From Cyanoderma ruficeps (taxonomy: Eukaryota > Chordata > Aves > Passeriformes > Timaliidae), in the NCBI GenBank assembly GCA_008694505.1, contig VZDJ01007753.1, forward strand, positions 12,960,853 to 13,024,852: a DNA stretch of 64,000 bases, in the 5' to 3' direction. The position numbers and the translations under genes are program-made. Under the pieces are notes generated by a model that searched no databases, was not told the DNA's origin, and saw nothing but the letters and a program-made list of their open reading frames with translations. Shown here in pieces: positions 12,601 through 22,298 of the stretch; the first letter of the stretch is position 1, and the number at the start of each line of letters is the position of its first letter.

Positions 12601-15600
12601 GACAGTTCCAAGCACAGTTGTGTATTTTGGTGTAGAATAGGGTGAAGTAAAACCTTCAACCTTGCTGAAGATCAGCTCTAGATCAGCTCCTGGAACTGAA
12701 CAGTCTGCTGCTGTTATGTAGTCATTGTTGCAGAGGCCATGGCCATAAAGAAACTCAAACTGCTAGCTTGTGAAAGGGACATCCAAGAAAATACTATAGA
12801 AGTATCTCAGGATAGGAGTGTCTTGTCTTTTGACGTGGGCACCAATAAAAATTATCTGCTTCAGAGCAAAATAGAATGGTTGCGAACACTGAGGTATGTT
12901 TCCATGTCTCTTCCTTCTAAAGGCAACCTCAAAGGTCCAGCAAAGCTTAGATGACTTTCCTGGCCTTGATGTGTCTCCAGCAAAATTGTTTTCAGAGATA
13001 GCAAAGTATTTCTGGTTTTACTGGAGCTACTTCAGGTACAGTTCAGTCAGATTCATCACCTGCATTTAACTTTTCTTCAGGTCATTGCTTGGATGCTACA
13101 TGATGGGATTAGGACAGACTTAGTGTTCTTTTACCTACCTCCACAAGTTGTTACTTGATGTCCTTGTCCAAGTTTCATTGTCTTTCTAATAATACGTCTT
13201 TCAGGATCTTTCTACAAAGCTGTTCTTTATTACATATTCAAATTTTCTGAAAACCTTCTTAAGTATTTTCTGCTACTTCTGTTAGAAGTTAGCCATTTTG
13301 ACTAGATATAACTCAGTAGATAGATTTAAGAAAACATAACCTTAGTAACAAGAAAAAACCCCAACAACCCAGCAAAAACTGCACAGAAACAATGTTAACA
13401 ATTAGGAATGGAGTAAAGAACGTGTATAAAACAATATTAATTTTCCATCCCCATTGCTTTGTTCTCTTTTCTGATCTAAAATGTAACACAAGAAAAACAG
13501 AAGAATAGAAATGATGACTAGAACATTGGAACTCTTTCTATATTAGGAATAGTCTGAAAAATAGAAGACAGACATGGGAGAAAGATATGATTACAGCCTA
13601 CAAAAACATTAGTATTGTGATGAAGATGAATAGGGTAAAAACAGTCATTAGATATTTCAAGAACAGAATTGCAGGATATCAGGTCAAGTTGTCACCTGGT
13701 AATTTAAAAATAAAAACCAGATTTTTCTTAGCATAGTGCACGATTAAATTGTAGAAGTTGTGCCTTAGAACATAGTAGAGTCCAACAATTTGGTTTTCAC
13801 ATTGCACTGAAAGTAATGAATGAAAATTGTAACTTTATTACAAAGACATTGCCTTTGGCTGAAAAAATCCTAGATTCACAGGTGGTTCTGTTGGTATATA
13901 GGCTACACACAGGAAGCATTCCTTTGTAATTGCCCTGTATTTCTGCACTACTGTTACTTATCTGCCTTTTGTCATCATCAGGAATGGGATGCTGTCTTCA
14001 ATACCTACATACATAAGGATAAAGAAAATACAGACAAGTCTTCAGTTTTCTTGGCATTTTCAGTACTACAGCATTTCTTGTTTTGCCTAAAGAAATGTCT
14101 GATAAAGGCAGCTAAACTAAAATAACTGTGATCAGCATTTTATAGTGGTTTAACTTAATTTATTTAAAATCACAGCCTTTTAAAGTAGGGAAGGCACCCG
14201 TTTTCTCTCTCACATTGTTCTCTAGCCTTTTTTTTCCTTAGCTGCTGCTATTTTATTGGTGATAGGTTTCAAAGGGTTTTTAAATGGTGTTCTCATCTGT
14301 CAAATATAGTGTCTTTTTGAATTACAAAGATCGTTAATGAAATGTTGCAGAAAAAGTGATGTTCTAAAATCAAGGTAACTGTATGATTTCTGAAGTCTGG
14401 CTTTTATTTAGCCAGCTGTGCTAATTTTTCTACCAGCTTGAGGGTTATACTGTAACTTGTTCTCTGTGTTTTCCCAACATTTAATATGCTATTGATAGTA
14501 AGACAGAAAGTGTCTCCTTTTCATCAGACTAAGCATCTTAAAATAGTTTGGGACATTATCTTTCAGTTTTTGATTTATTAGGAGAGTTTGTCTTTGCGTG
14601 TACTACAGGAGGTTTGTCATTCCATCTGTTATTACAAAAAGTGGTACGAATTGGAGCTCTCTGGTTCTCATGCAGCTTTGGTTAGGTACAACTACTTTTG
14701 TTAGAGGATTGTTAGGCTGTATTCCATTTAAATAATTCCAATATCCAACTCCAGCAGAGACTTTATGCCACAAACATGAAGTGGTAAATATGTAGTGCAT
14801 GTGGAACTGCTTGAAAGATGCTAACAATTATTTTAAAAGTTTTAATGGATGTATGCAGCATAATTAAGAATCACAAAAACATGAGGAAAACTGAAAATGC
14901 CTCAAATTCAGTTCTTCTTTTACCTCCTTGGTCAAACCGATGAATTCCTCTTGCAAGCAGACTACAAGATGCCTTTACAGCATCAGTCTTTGGTATCTTA
15001 TAATTTTTAGCAGCCATAAATATTTTCTAGTGCATCTTATGCAGTAAATATAAACTTCTTGGTTCATAGCAATACACATAGCTTTTCTTCTGCAGAAATG
15101 CACAAACCTATTAGAAAAACCACTGCAATATAATCATAAAAATACTATGCATTTCTTATTTTATCATGTCCATAAATCTTTGTAGAGGACTTCAATGTGA
15201 ACTTCTTTTTCTTTTGATATGCCAGCTTGGAAAACTTATTTTTCTCATGATTTTGATGTTGATGTCTGTAGAACTAACTTTACCTGGTGTAGAATTTGGT
15301 GGGCCATGTAAGCTGTTACTGTCTTAGGAACTATATTGGTAGACTTCTCTTACTGAGTCAGTGTAGTTCAAGATGTTGCTGGAATAGAGGACAGACTATT
15401 TTTGGATGTACATTTCAAGACTTTTCTCAGTGCTGGCCCCAGCTGCAGCAGCAGGATTTTTAATAGAAAATTATTTAATGCATCAAAATAATCTGGGCAT
15501 GTGGTGTTCCTGTTCTGGCAGTATGGGAAAACCGTATGTTCAGCCTTCTTTAATGTCCCTAGTATCTATGTTGCAGGTCTTTTTCACCTTGAGTGATGTT

Positions 15601-18600
15601 TCAAGGACATGTGTTTATACATAGCAAGTCTTACTTTAGGCAGCAGGAAACAAGGCATCACTGCTGGTTACCTTATGTTGAGATACATAGTTTATCAACA
15701 TTTGTATAATGTCTCAATCTTACATGTCTTACACTTACTGACATCATTATTGCTACAAAGAGTAGATGTTATGATGAAGTAGAAATCTAAAAAAAATGCA
15801 GGAAGGGCTTAGAATGTATAAGCAGTATGATCAATCAAGTTGTGTGGGTTTGGGTTTGGGTTTTTTTTTTACATAACGCATCCTGTGTTGCCTGAATCTG
15901 TTCCTTACTGGCTTTTTCTACTGGAATAACTTAATTAAGAAGTTGAATTATCAGGACTGAAAAATATTAGTTGAAGCTTAATTGTTTTATTTTAATAGCA
16001 GGTTCCTCACCTAGTTCCAGTAGCAGCTCCTCTGTTAATCCAATGGCTTCTCTTGGAGCATTGCAGACGCTGGCAGGTGCTACAGCAGGCCTCAACGTTA
16101 GCTCTCTAGCAGGTAAGTTATGTGTAGTGGTGGCCTGGGGGAACAGCTGATTATCACTCCTCAGCCCATGGTAGGTCTCTGGGGTGATGTTCTCTGCTCC
16201 CTGCTTTTTGTAATCGTGCAGAGCATTTGGAAGGTTATTGGTCTGGCTCAGTGGAAGCACTCCGTCATCTTTTATTTCCTCTTTTCTTATACAGGAATGG
16301 CAGCCTTAAATGGAGGACTTGGCAGTGGTGGTCTCTCAAATGGGACAGGTAGCACAATGGAAGCCCTCACACAGGCTTATTCTGGAATCCAGCAATATGC
16401 TGCTGCTGCACTGCCCACACTCTATAACCAGAGTCTCTTAACACAGCAGAGTATTGGTGCAGCAGGAAGTCAAAAAGAAGGTAGGCAGAATGTTGTAGAA
16501 ACAACTTGAAAGGGGTTTTCAAAAGGGCAAGCTTAGCCCTTGCACCTACTTTACCTGCAGATATTTTATTTGGTATCATTTTTTAGAATCCAGGAGTTAC
16601 TGAAGATAAAAAAGGTCTGTGAGCTTTCTACTAAGGGTTGCCCAAAATAGTTTTTATACAGGATGTTTCTCATGAGGTTTGTCTAGTCTTAAGTGCTTCC
16701 TTAATCATACTCCTGCATGTTCTCAGAGGGAAGGAGACTACAGCCTGATACATTTCACTGTCAGAGAATCAGATGTGGTTTTGTTAATGTTGTTTTCTGC
16801 ATCCTTCCCCTCTTCTAACAGCTATTTATGCCAGTCTTTTCACTCTTCAGATTCAAGTTAAATTTAATACGTAGTGTGAAGTAATGAAGGAGTAAGTTTT
16901 CAGCAGAATGTAGCATATTTAGAAGGGAATCTTTCAGATTACAAGCAGTGTGATTATTTGTATTTTGTTTGGAAATTTACTTAGTTGCTTTTTTGACCAC
17001 AAGTTTTTCATAGCCATTTTTTGTTCAGTCAACATCTAGCACTCAGACTTACTGTTCAGCTGTCATTACAGCAAATATCTGTGAACAAGTTTTGGCACAA
17101 TGTATAAAGTACAAACAAAAGCGGTCAGAAAGACCTAGAATTATTTGAGTGATCAATCCCAGCAAAGGGTCATGCTCATTTATTCTGGAATCAAGTGCTC
17201 TGAAGTACTGTAAATAGCAGTTTCATTTTTTTATCTAGAAAATTTGTCTTGACTGGCTCTTCCACCTTTTTTTGTGCAATGGGTATGTGGTATCCGTACT
17301 CTTTCTGAATTTATTTTCCTACTTGTTTGAAGGTCCAGAGGGAGCCAATCTATTTATCTACCATCTTCCCCAGGAGTTTGGGGATCAGGATCTGCTGCAG
17401 ATGTTCATGCCATTTGGAAATGTCGTCTCTGCCAAGGTTTTCATTGACAAGCAGACCAATCTAAGCAAGTGTTTTGGTATGTTGGATCTACAGCTTCCTT
17501 ACGAGGGGAAGCAGTGGGACAGACATTGAGCTCTTCTCTTTGGTGACCAATGACAGGACCCGAGATAAAGGCCTGAAGCTGAGTCAGGGCGGGTTTAGGT
17601 TGGATATTAGGAAAAGGTTTTTCACCCAGAGGGTGCATGGGCATTGGAAGAGGCTCCCCAGGGAAGTGATCACGGCACCAACCTAACAGAGTTCAGTAAG
17701 AGTTTGGAAAGTGCTGTCTGACAAACTGTGATTCTCAGGGTGTCCTGTGCAGGGACTTCAGTGGTGTCTGTGGATCTATTCCAACTCGGGATATTTTATC
17801 ATTCTATAAATCATTATTTTTTAAAAGGTGGCTTTTATACTAATCTCTTTTTCAGTATATTGTCTAGTCTAGATATTAAGTTAGTAGGGAATCTCTGTAT
17901 ATTCCTAAAAAAGAAGTAAACCAAACACTTCCAACAATAAACTATATTTTTCTGATTTTCAATGTGACTTTCTGCTTTTCACAGTTTCATACAATTGTGC
18001 CCTATTATAGTGTTCTGGCCCTGGATAATTCTCCCTGAGATTAGCTCAGTTGGTTAGAGCACAGTGCTTAATAATGCCAAGGTTATGGGTTCAATCCCCT
18101 TATGGGCCATTCACTTAGGAGTTGGATTCCTTGATCCTTGTGGATCCCTTCTGACTCAGAATGTTCTGTGATTATTATTTGGGTTTGCAGACTGCAATCC
18201 TGAGACAGTTCTTCCTCTTGCCTCTTTCTGTCTTTTCAATAATTTCAATAATAATTTGTATATATTACTTAGTACATTATGATTATGAATTATTTCTATT
18301 AATATCTTTATACATAGCTATTGTGGGTACCATATAGCATTTTTGTAGTACCGTAAGCTCTCGTGACTGTTTTGATAGATGGAGATTTCTTAGATGGAAT
18401 AGGAGAGTTGAGCCTTTCTCTCTGGTTTTGATAGCTTGGTGTGTACATAAAATCCGGACATTTTTCCTATTTGAGCCAAAAGATGTGGACAATCTGATGC
18501 TTTGTGAGAACACAGAAATAGCTGATCACCTACATATGATGGACACGTAGCCATTGACTTGAGTGGGAGTTATTCTCACTCCAGACATTGAGTGGAGGTA

Positions 18601-19259
18601 TTTAAAATAGGCTCCTTTAAAACACTGGAGAAGTTTATTTTCAGGATAATCTTTTCCAGGAATGATACGCAACCTCCCATCTGAGAGCAACCCAAACATA
18701 ATAGCGGTACCAGTGCTACCCTTCCTTGGCAACTATTTCACTCCAAACAAATCTGCTGCTGTAATGTCATGAGGGTGATTTCAGTCTTGTATCTTTAATG
18801 AGCTTTTGCACCTGGATGAATATTTTCCAGGTTTGGTTTTCTCCCAGGTGTGAGTTCTTATAAATAGCATTACTTATTTTGTTGATAGACTAGAAAGTGT
18901 TAATTTCCTGAGCTGTGTATATCTTCTGGCCAAAGTTCCATATGTCAGAAAGCAATGCTTTGTTTGAGAGCCTTTAAAAGTTATTATGAGGCGTCTAAAA
19001 CAGTTGTGAGCTTCTGAAAATGGCACTTCATGCAAGCCTCTCTGACCTTGTGAGTTGCCTGCGTTTCCAGCTGTGAGCAGCCATTGGGGACAGCCTTGCC
19101 ATGGAGTAATTGTGTGTTTTCCTCTCCTCAGGTTTTGTAAGTTACGACAATCCTGTCTCTGCGCAGGCTGCCATTCAGTCAATGAACGGCTTCCAGATCG
19201 GCATGAAGCGGCTGAAAGTACAGCTCAAGCGCTCCAAGAACGACAGCAAGCCATACTGA
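699..19259 (+). CDS. CELF1: CELF1 (CUG-BP1) RNA-binding protein, 5'-truncated by window edge
   Basis: Coding exons: 699-781, 1181-1229, 4332-4466, 4662-4741, 5132-5293, 6461-6542, 9531-9659, 16002-16112, 16295-16480, 17333-17476, 19132-19259. All have AG/GT borders and matching phases, giving 428 codons after a split Gly that corresponds to about residue 60 of the roughly 486-aa vertebrate protein. The first exon carries RRM1 RNP1 (GCCFVTF). The third and fourth form RRM2 (RNP2 [11 protein letters not shown]1 GCAFVTF). The next five encode the Gln/Ala/Ser/Gly-rich divergent linker. The last two form RRM3 (RNP2 [11 protein letters not shown]1 KCFGFVSY) and end in [10 protein letters not shown], a basic tail before TGA. 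CELF proteins bind GU-rich RNA, control alternative splicing in the nucleus and promote deadenylation and decay in the cytoplasm. Identity is by close similarity remembered for CELF1; CELF2 is the nearest alternative but the linker fits CELF1. Relative to human, the linker has two extra Ala near 6490 (QQTAAASS). Confidence 0.96.
1518..2364 (+). mobile_element. CR1 LINE 3' fragment, about 850 bp, sense
   Basis: The segment follows the CR1 consensus from the end of the reverse-transcriptase ORF (aggacagtgggattgag-like start, 'catgaagttcagcaaggcc', 'cagcccagaaagcca') through the 3' UTR ('ttctttactgtgagg', 'gaagtgttcaagacctg', 'gatctttaagtcctttcc') to the terminal 'ttctatgattttatga'. It is 5'-truncated and full of stops, so inactive. 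It lies in the 3.1 kb CELF1 intron between 1229 and 4332. Confidence 0.9.
4329..4334 (+). promoter_or_regulatory. CELF1: NAGNAG tandem splice acceptor, CELF1 RRM2 exon
   Basis: TAG followed directly by CAG. Using the first AG starts the exon at 4332 and gives Asn-Ala-Val-Glu. Using the second starts it at 4335 and gives Asn-Val-Glu. Both keep frame, so one Ala between RRM1 and RRM2 is optional. Confidence 0.6.
5000..5015. repeat. (TA)n microsatellite
   Basis: Short pure TA run of about eight units in a CELF1 intron, followed by a TGTATG-rich tail. Confidence 0.8.
6458..6472 (+). promoter_or_regulatory. CELF1: Alternative in-frame acceptor, CELF1 linker exon
   Basis: An acceptor TAG at 6458-6460 is followed 12 nt later by a second CAG at 6470-6472. 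Use of the downstream site removes four residues (LYLQ) without a frame change. CELF1 isoforms with and without this tetrapeptide are, as I recall, known in mammals. Confidence 0.55.
6543..9530 (+). other. CELF1: CELF1 intron, 3.0 kb
   Basis: AT-rich intron. It contains A-rich simple stretches around 7740-7790 and 8290-8310. I see no recognisable transposon. A 152-codon antisense open frame at 8702-9160 has no family resemblance that I can name. Confidence 0.75.
11180..11455 (+). mobile_element. Diverged CR1 LINE 3' tail, sense
   Basis: Aligns by eye to a CR1 tail: 'gccccttctca', 'aggacaagggcaatgg(a)cacaa', 'ggaacaaggtgccagagg', 'gaatgcagttgaagagcacc' and 'gatgatccacagaggtc'. Many substitutions and small gaps indicate an old insertion. 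Confidence 0.7.
13530..13790 (+). mobile_element. Ancient CR1/L3-like LINE relic
   Basis: Weak but ordered similarity to the L3/CR1 3' pattern: 'gatatgattacagcctacaaaaacat', then 'gatgaatagggtaaaaac', then 'ccagatttttctta..catagtgcacgattaaattgtagaa'. The divergence is much higher than in the CR1 copies elsewhere in the window. The call rests on pattern memory only. Confidence 0.45.
15996..16001 (+). promoter_or_regulatory. CELF1: NAGNAG tandem splice acceptor, CELF1 Ser-rich linker exon
   Basis: TAG then CAG at the intron end. The family sequence SSGSSPSS fits use of the second AG (exon from 16002). The first would insert one Ala (exon from 15999) in frame. Confidence 0.5.
17486..17815 (+). 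mobile_element. CR1 LINE 3' end, sense, directly after a CELF1 donor
   Basis: Clear CR1 3' region: 'ctcttctctttggtgacca', 'gacaggacccgag', 'ttaggttggatattaggaa', 'ttcacccagagggtg', 'ctccccagggaagtg', ending 'ccaactcgggatattttatcattctat'. It starts about 10 bp after the GTATGT donor at 17477, so the proximal part of the final CELF1 intron is transposon-derived. Confidence 0.85.
18033..18175 (+). mobile_element. tRNA-Ile-derived SINE with CR1-like tail (TguSINE1 type)
   Basis: The head reads as a decayed tRNA-Ile: A box 'ttagctcagttgg' (18041-18053), anticodon region 'gtgcttaataatgcc', B box 'ggttcaatcc' (18089-18098) and acceptor-side 'tatgggcca'. It is followed by 'ttggattccttgatccttgtgg' and 'gactcagaatgttctgtgatt', the tail shared with avian CR1. 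This head-and-tail build is what I recall for the zebra finch family TguSINE1. A functional tRNA is excluded by the extra A in the anticodon arm, mispairing and the CR1 tail. Confidence 0.8.
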
Positions 19260-20904
19260 GCACCCCTCCCCTCCGGGACTGGAGTGAGAAGGATCTTCTG
19301 GTAAGTTGGAGAGGAGCGCACTTAGTGATTCGAAGCCCTAAGGCTGTGTTTTTACAGTCCTGGAAGCTGATCCATGCCTTCTATCTGGCACATCTTCCCT
19401 TGAAGACTCTGCTACAGCCTCTGCTGAGAATCCCGCTTCGGATGGAGGACAAGTTTGTGCTTTTGTTTCCAGTGTTTTACTTTGGAGTTTAGGTGCCATA
19501 TCGCTGAGGGGTTTTTTGTTTAGTTTTGTTTTTCTTTTTTTTTTTTTTTCCTCTCTTATTTGAAGTTTGCTGTGTTTGTAACCAGTGTGTGTTGAGAAGG
19601 ACCAATGCCAGCTCCTTGGGGGTGGGGAGAGAAGGTTAAAGGGAGCAGCAGAAACTGACACCACACTGCCTTGGGGTAGAGAGGAGAAGGGAAAGCAGAA
19701 ATAACACAGAACAGCTGATGAAAACAAAGATGGGCAAGGAGAACAGAGAACTGAGTGAGAAAGAACCGACTCCATGTAGCCTTTGTCATGCCCCATCCGC
19801 TCTTTGAAATTTCCTTAACTGTATGCCACAGTAGGGATTTATTAAATCATCTCTAAATCAGGAGATGGGCTAAAAGGGTGAACACATTAACAAGCCAAAG
19901 GAAAACTGCAGTGATTATTTTTTTTCTTTGCTGTATATAAACTAGTGTTTATATAGCAGTGTGAATGTACACAGCACTTTATAAAACTGTTAGATAACGT
20001 CTCTGCCCAGAAAATTTCACTCTCTATGTACAGTGGAATATTAACGAAGCGCAGTGAATTTCTCCATGTACAAGAAAACTTAACCTATGTACTTCATCTA
20101 GGTTTTGTGGAAAAGTAGAGGCAGCTTAGTCTGGATGAATACATCTGTGTCTGGAAACAAGAAACTTTAGATCCCTGGTAACCTAAAGAAATTTTTGACA
20201 ATTTTTCTTAACAGTTGATCACATTCCCTGTTTTTGTGGAATAATGTCCTTTTTTTGCAGAGATTGCTATGAGTTCCTTTTCATAAGCATAATGTAAGTG
20301 CTGATTGTTTATTGAAATGATAACTTCCTTTTTTGTTGGTTCCTTTTTAATGAACAAAACTCGTGCAGTGACTTGGCCTAGTAATTAGGTGTATCCCTCT
20401 ACTGCAGTTTTCCTTTAAGTGGTTGTGTATCTGCTCAAAACAGGCTAAACCAGGAACTATGGAACCAGAGTATTGAGCCTTTCAGTCTTTTCTGCCTTTT
20501 GGTACAAGCTGTTACCTTTTATATTGAAGGAAAATTGAACATACCCCTTAACTGAACACACGCTTTTTCTGCAGACCAGTGAAATTGCTAGTGCATTGCT
20601 AAGGGCCTTTGATATTCACTGATTTTAGGGGGCTCAAAGGACTTTTGACACTCTGGCCTGAGCTGTTTCAAGAAATCAGTGTAGAGTTCCATTTTATAAC
20701 CACCAAAATCCACCTCTGTCACAAGAGGAAGTTTACAATTTCTGTGTCTTAAACAGAAGTTCGATTTACCTCATAATATCTCCTTTTCCTTGTTTTCTTT
20801 GTATTCCTGGCTTGTAAGGCTGCTTCCCAGGGCTCCAGCTAACACTGCAGTCTGGGAGCCAGCTGCTAAATGATGTGTGTGGGTCAGACGTGGGGTCAGG
20901 ACTT

Positions 20905-20980
20905 TGTGTTCTGCTCCAGCAGGAGGAGCACTAAACCCGTCAAACCTGAGATCTCGGGTCCGAATCCCCACTTGTGTGCG
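20905..20980 (+). repeat. tRNA-like (SINE-head-like) relic in CELF1 3' UTR
   Basis: 'ctccagcaggaggagcacta' resembles a D-arm/A-box region. 'gggtccgaatcccca' (20956-20970) is one mismatch from a B box followed by a T-arm. The spacing of about 40 nt is tRNA-like. No cloverleaf good enough for a real tRNA can be drawn with confidence. It may be an old SINE fragment retained in the UTR. Confidence 0.35.
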
Positions 20981-21394
20981 GCGATCTGTTGGGAATGTTG
21001 GGCATTTCCAGGGACTGGGCCCCCTGGGATCTCAAACCTCAGAATTGCAAGGCCTGATATGTAACATCCAAGGGGAGCCCTTTCCAGTTCTTAGACTGAA
21101 AATCAAACAGTTGATGTCAGTTTGTCCAAATTGATGGCAGAGAGGTAAATCTGTCAGTATTATTTAAATAATTTTGTGGTGACAAAGTTTCAAAGGCCAG
21201 ATTGCCAAATTTCCCAGTTATGCTGGCATGTGGTACCCTTCTATGTTAATTATTTGAATCTCTCTAGAAACGTAAACATACACTGAAGTGAACCATGTAC
21301 ACTTGAATTCTGCACCATAGGAAAGATGTGTCCTGGTTTTCTGAGAAAAGAGTGTTGGAGTGTGAAGGCCTCCAGGGTGATTATGGGATTTTTT

Positions 21395-21410
21395 TATATA
21401 TATATATATA
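21395..21410. repeat. (TA)n microsatellite plus A-rich tract
   Basis: Pure TA run followed at 21427-21462 by an A-rich low-complexity stretch in the CELF1 3' UTR. Confidence 0.8.
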
Positions 21411-22292
21411 AATTATATACTTTTCAAAAAAAGGAAAAAAGAAAAAAAAAACATAAAAAAACGTAGTTGGGAGCAACTGCTCCAAGTGCAACCTGCTGTA
21501 ACCAAGAATGTTGTTTCTATTTTTATAGAAGTTTTATACCGCTCCAGGGTGGAGAATATTTATTATCTAAATTATTTCACTGGAAAAAAAGGCCAGGGTT
21601 TTGTAGAATCCTGAATGTGATTGTTTTACACACATAATGATGTGCATGATTGAAACTACTGATTTTCAGTGGCCTGTTTGCAGCCCAACAACTGCTAAAT
21701 GAGGAAGATGAATGCTGTGAACCAGTGGAGGAGAGCACTGTGCTCTGGGGTCTCTACAGTCACTCTTACCTTCTTTGCACCCTACCCCACTGTACTATCC
21801 AAGACCTTTGTCCTGTTTTTCTTTTAACCTGATGCTCTGGCCTCTTTACTAGTCATTTCAGTTGCCCGAAATTAGATATTTTAGCTTCTTCATCCTATAG
21901 TGTGTCCTCAATACTGTAACTTACAGATCAAGCTTGGCATTGTTGCAAATAGGTGCAACTCCTGTTAACTTCAGGAGACTCACCAGTTTACACTGTGGCT
22001 TAGTTTGATCAGTGACTCCTCCCAGACATAATCACCTTAAGACACTTAACTTGGGCTAGTTCTTGTGCCTTACTGGCGTAACTATAAGTATTGCCAAAAA
22101 GAAAAAGAAAGTAAATCTATGCAGGTTAAATTTTAAAAGATGTGATCCTCAGATGGTTTGAATCAATGCAGTTCAGCTCTCTGAACGCAGTAGAGCTGCA
22201 TCAGTTTTCACCAGCTGAAGATGTTGCCCTGTTTGTGTTATTTGTTTCAGATTTCCCTTTCTTGGTGTATCAATGTGTATGTTGCCAAAGTT

Positions 22293-22298
22293 AATAAA
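22293..22298 (+). terminator. CELF1: Candidate proximal CELF1 poly(A) signal (AATAAA)
   Basis: AATAAA in 'gttaataaatgt', followed by moderately GT-rich sequence ('caagtttgtgacttggg'). It would give a 3' UTR of about 3 kb. Use is inferred. Confidence 0.4.

Larger units (their letters stand above)
9660..16001 (+). other. CELF1: CELF1 intron, 6.3 kb (largest of the gene in this window)
   Basis: Mostly unique AT-rich sequence. It contains a diverged CR1 tail (about 11180-11455) and an older CR1/L3-like relic (about 13530-13790). No exon-like segment with a CELF family match was seen. Confidence 0.75.

Noticed and set aside
12280..13000. A possible decayed retroelement or retropseudogene between 12.3 and 13.0 kb
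   Set aside because: Several short frames on both strands looked mildly coding-like, but none resembled a protein family I could name.
18033..18110. A functional tRNA-Ile gene
   Set aside because: Stem mismatches, a disrupted anticodon arm, a missing terminator-type T run directly after, and the attached CR1 tail show it is a SINE copy.
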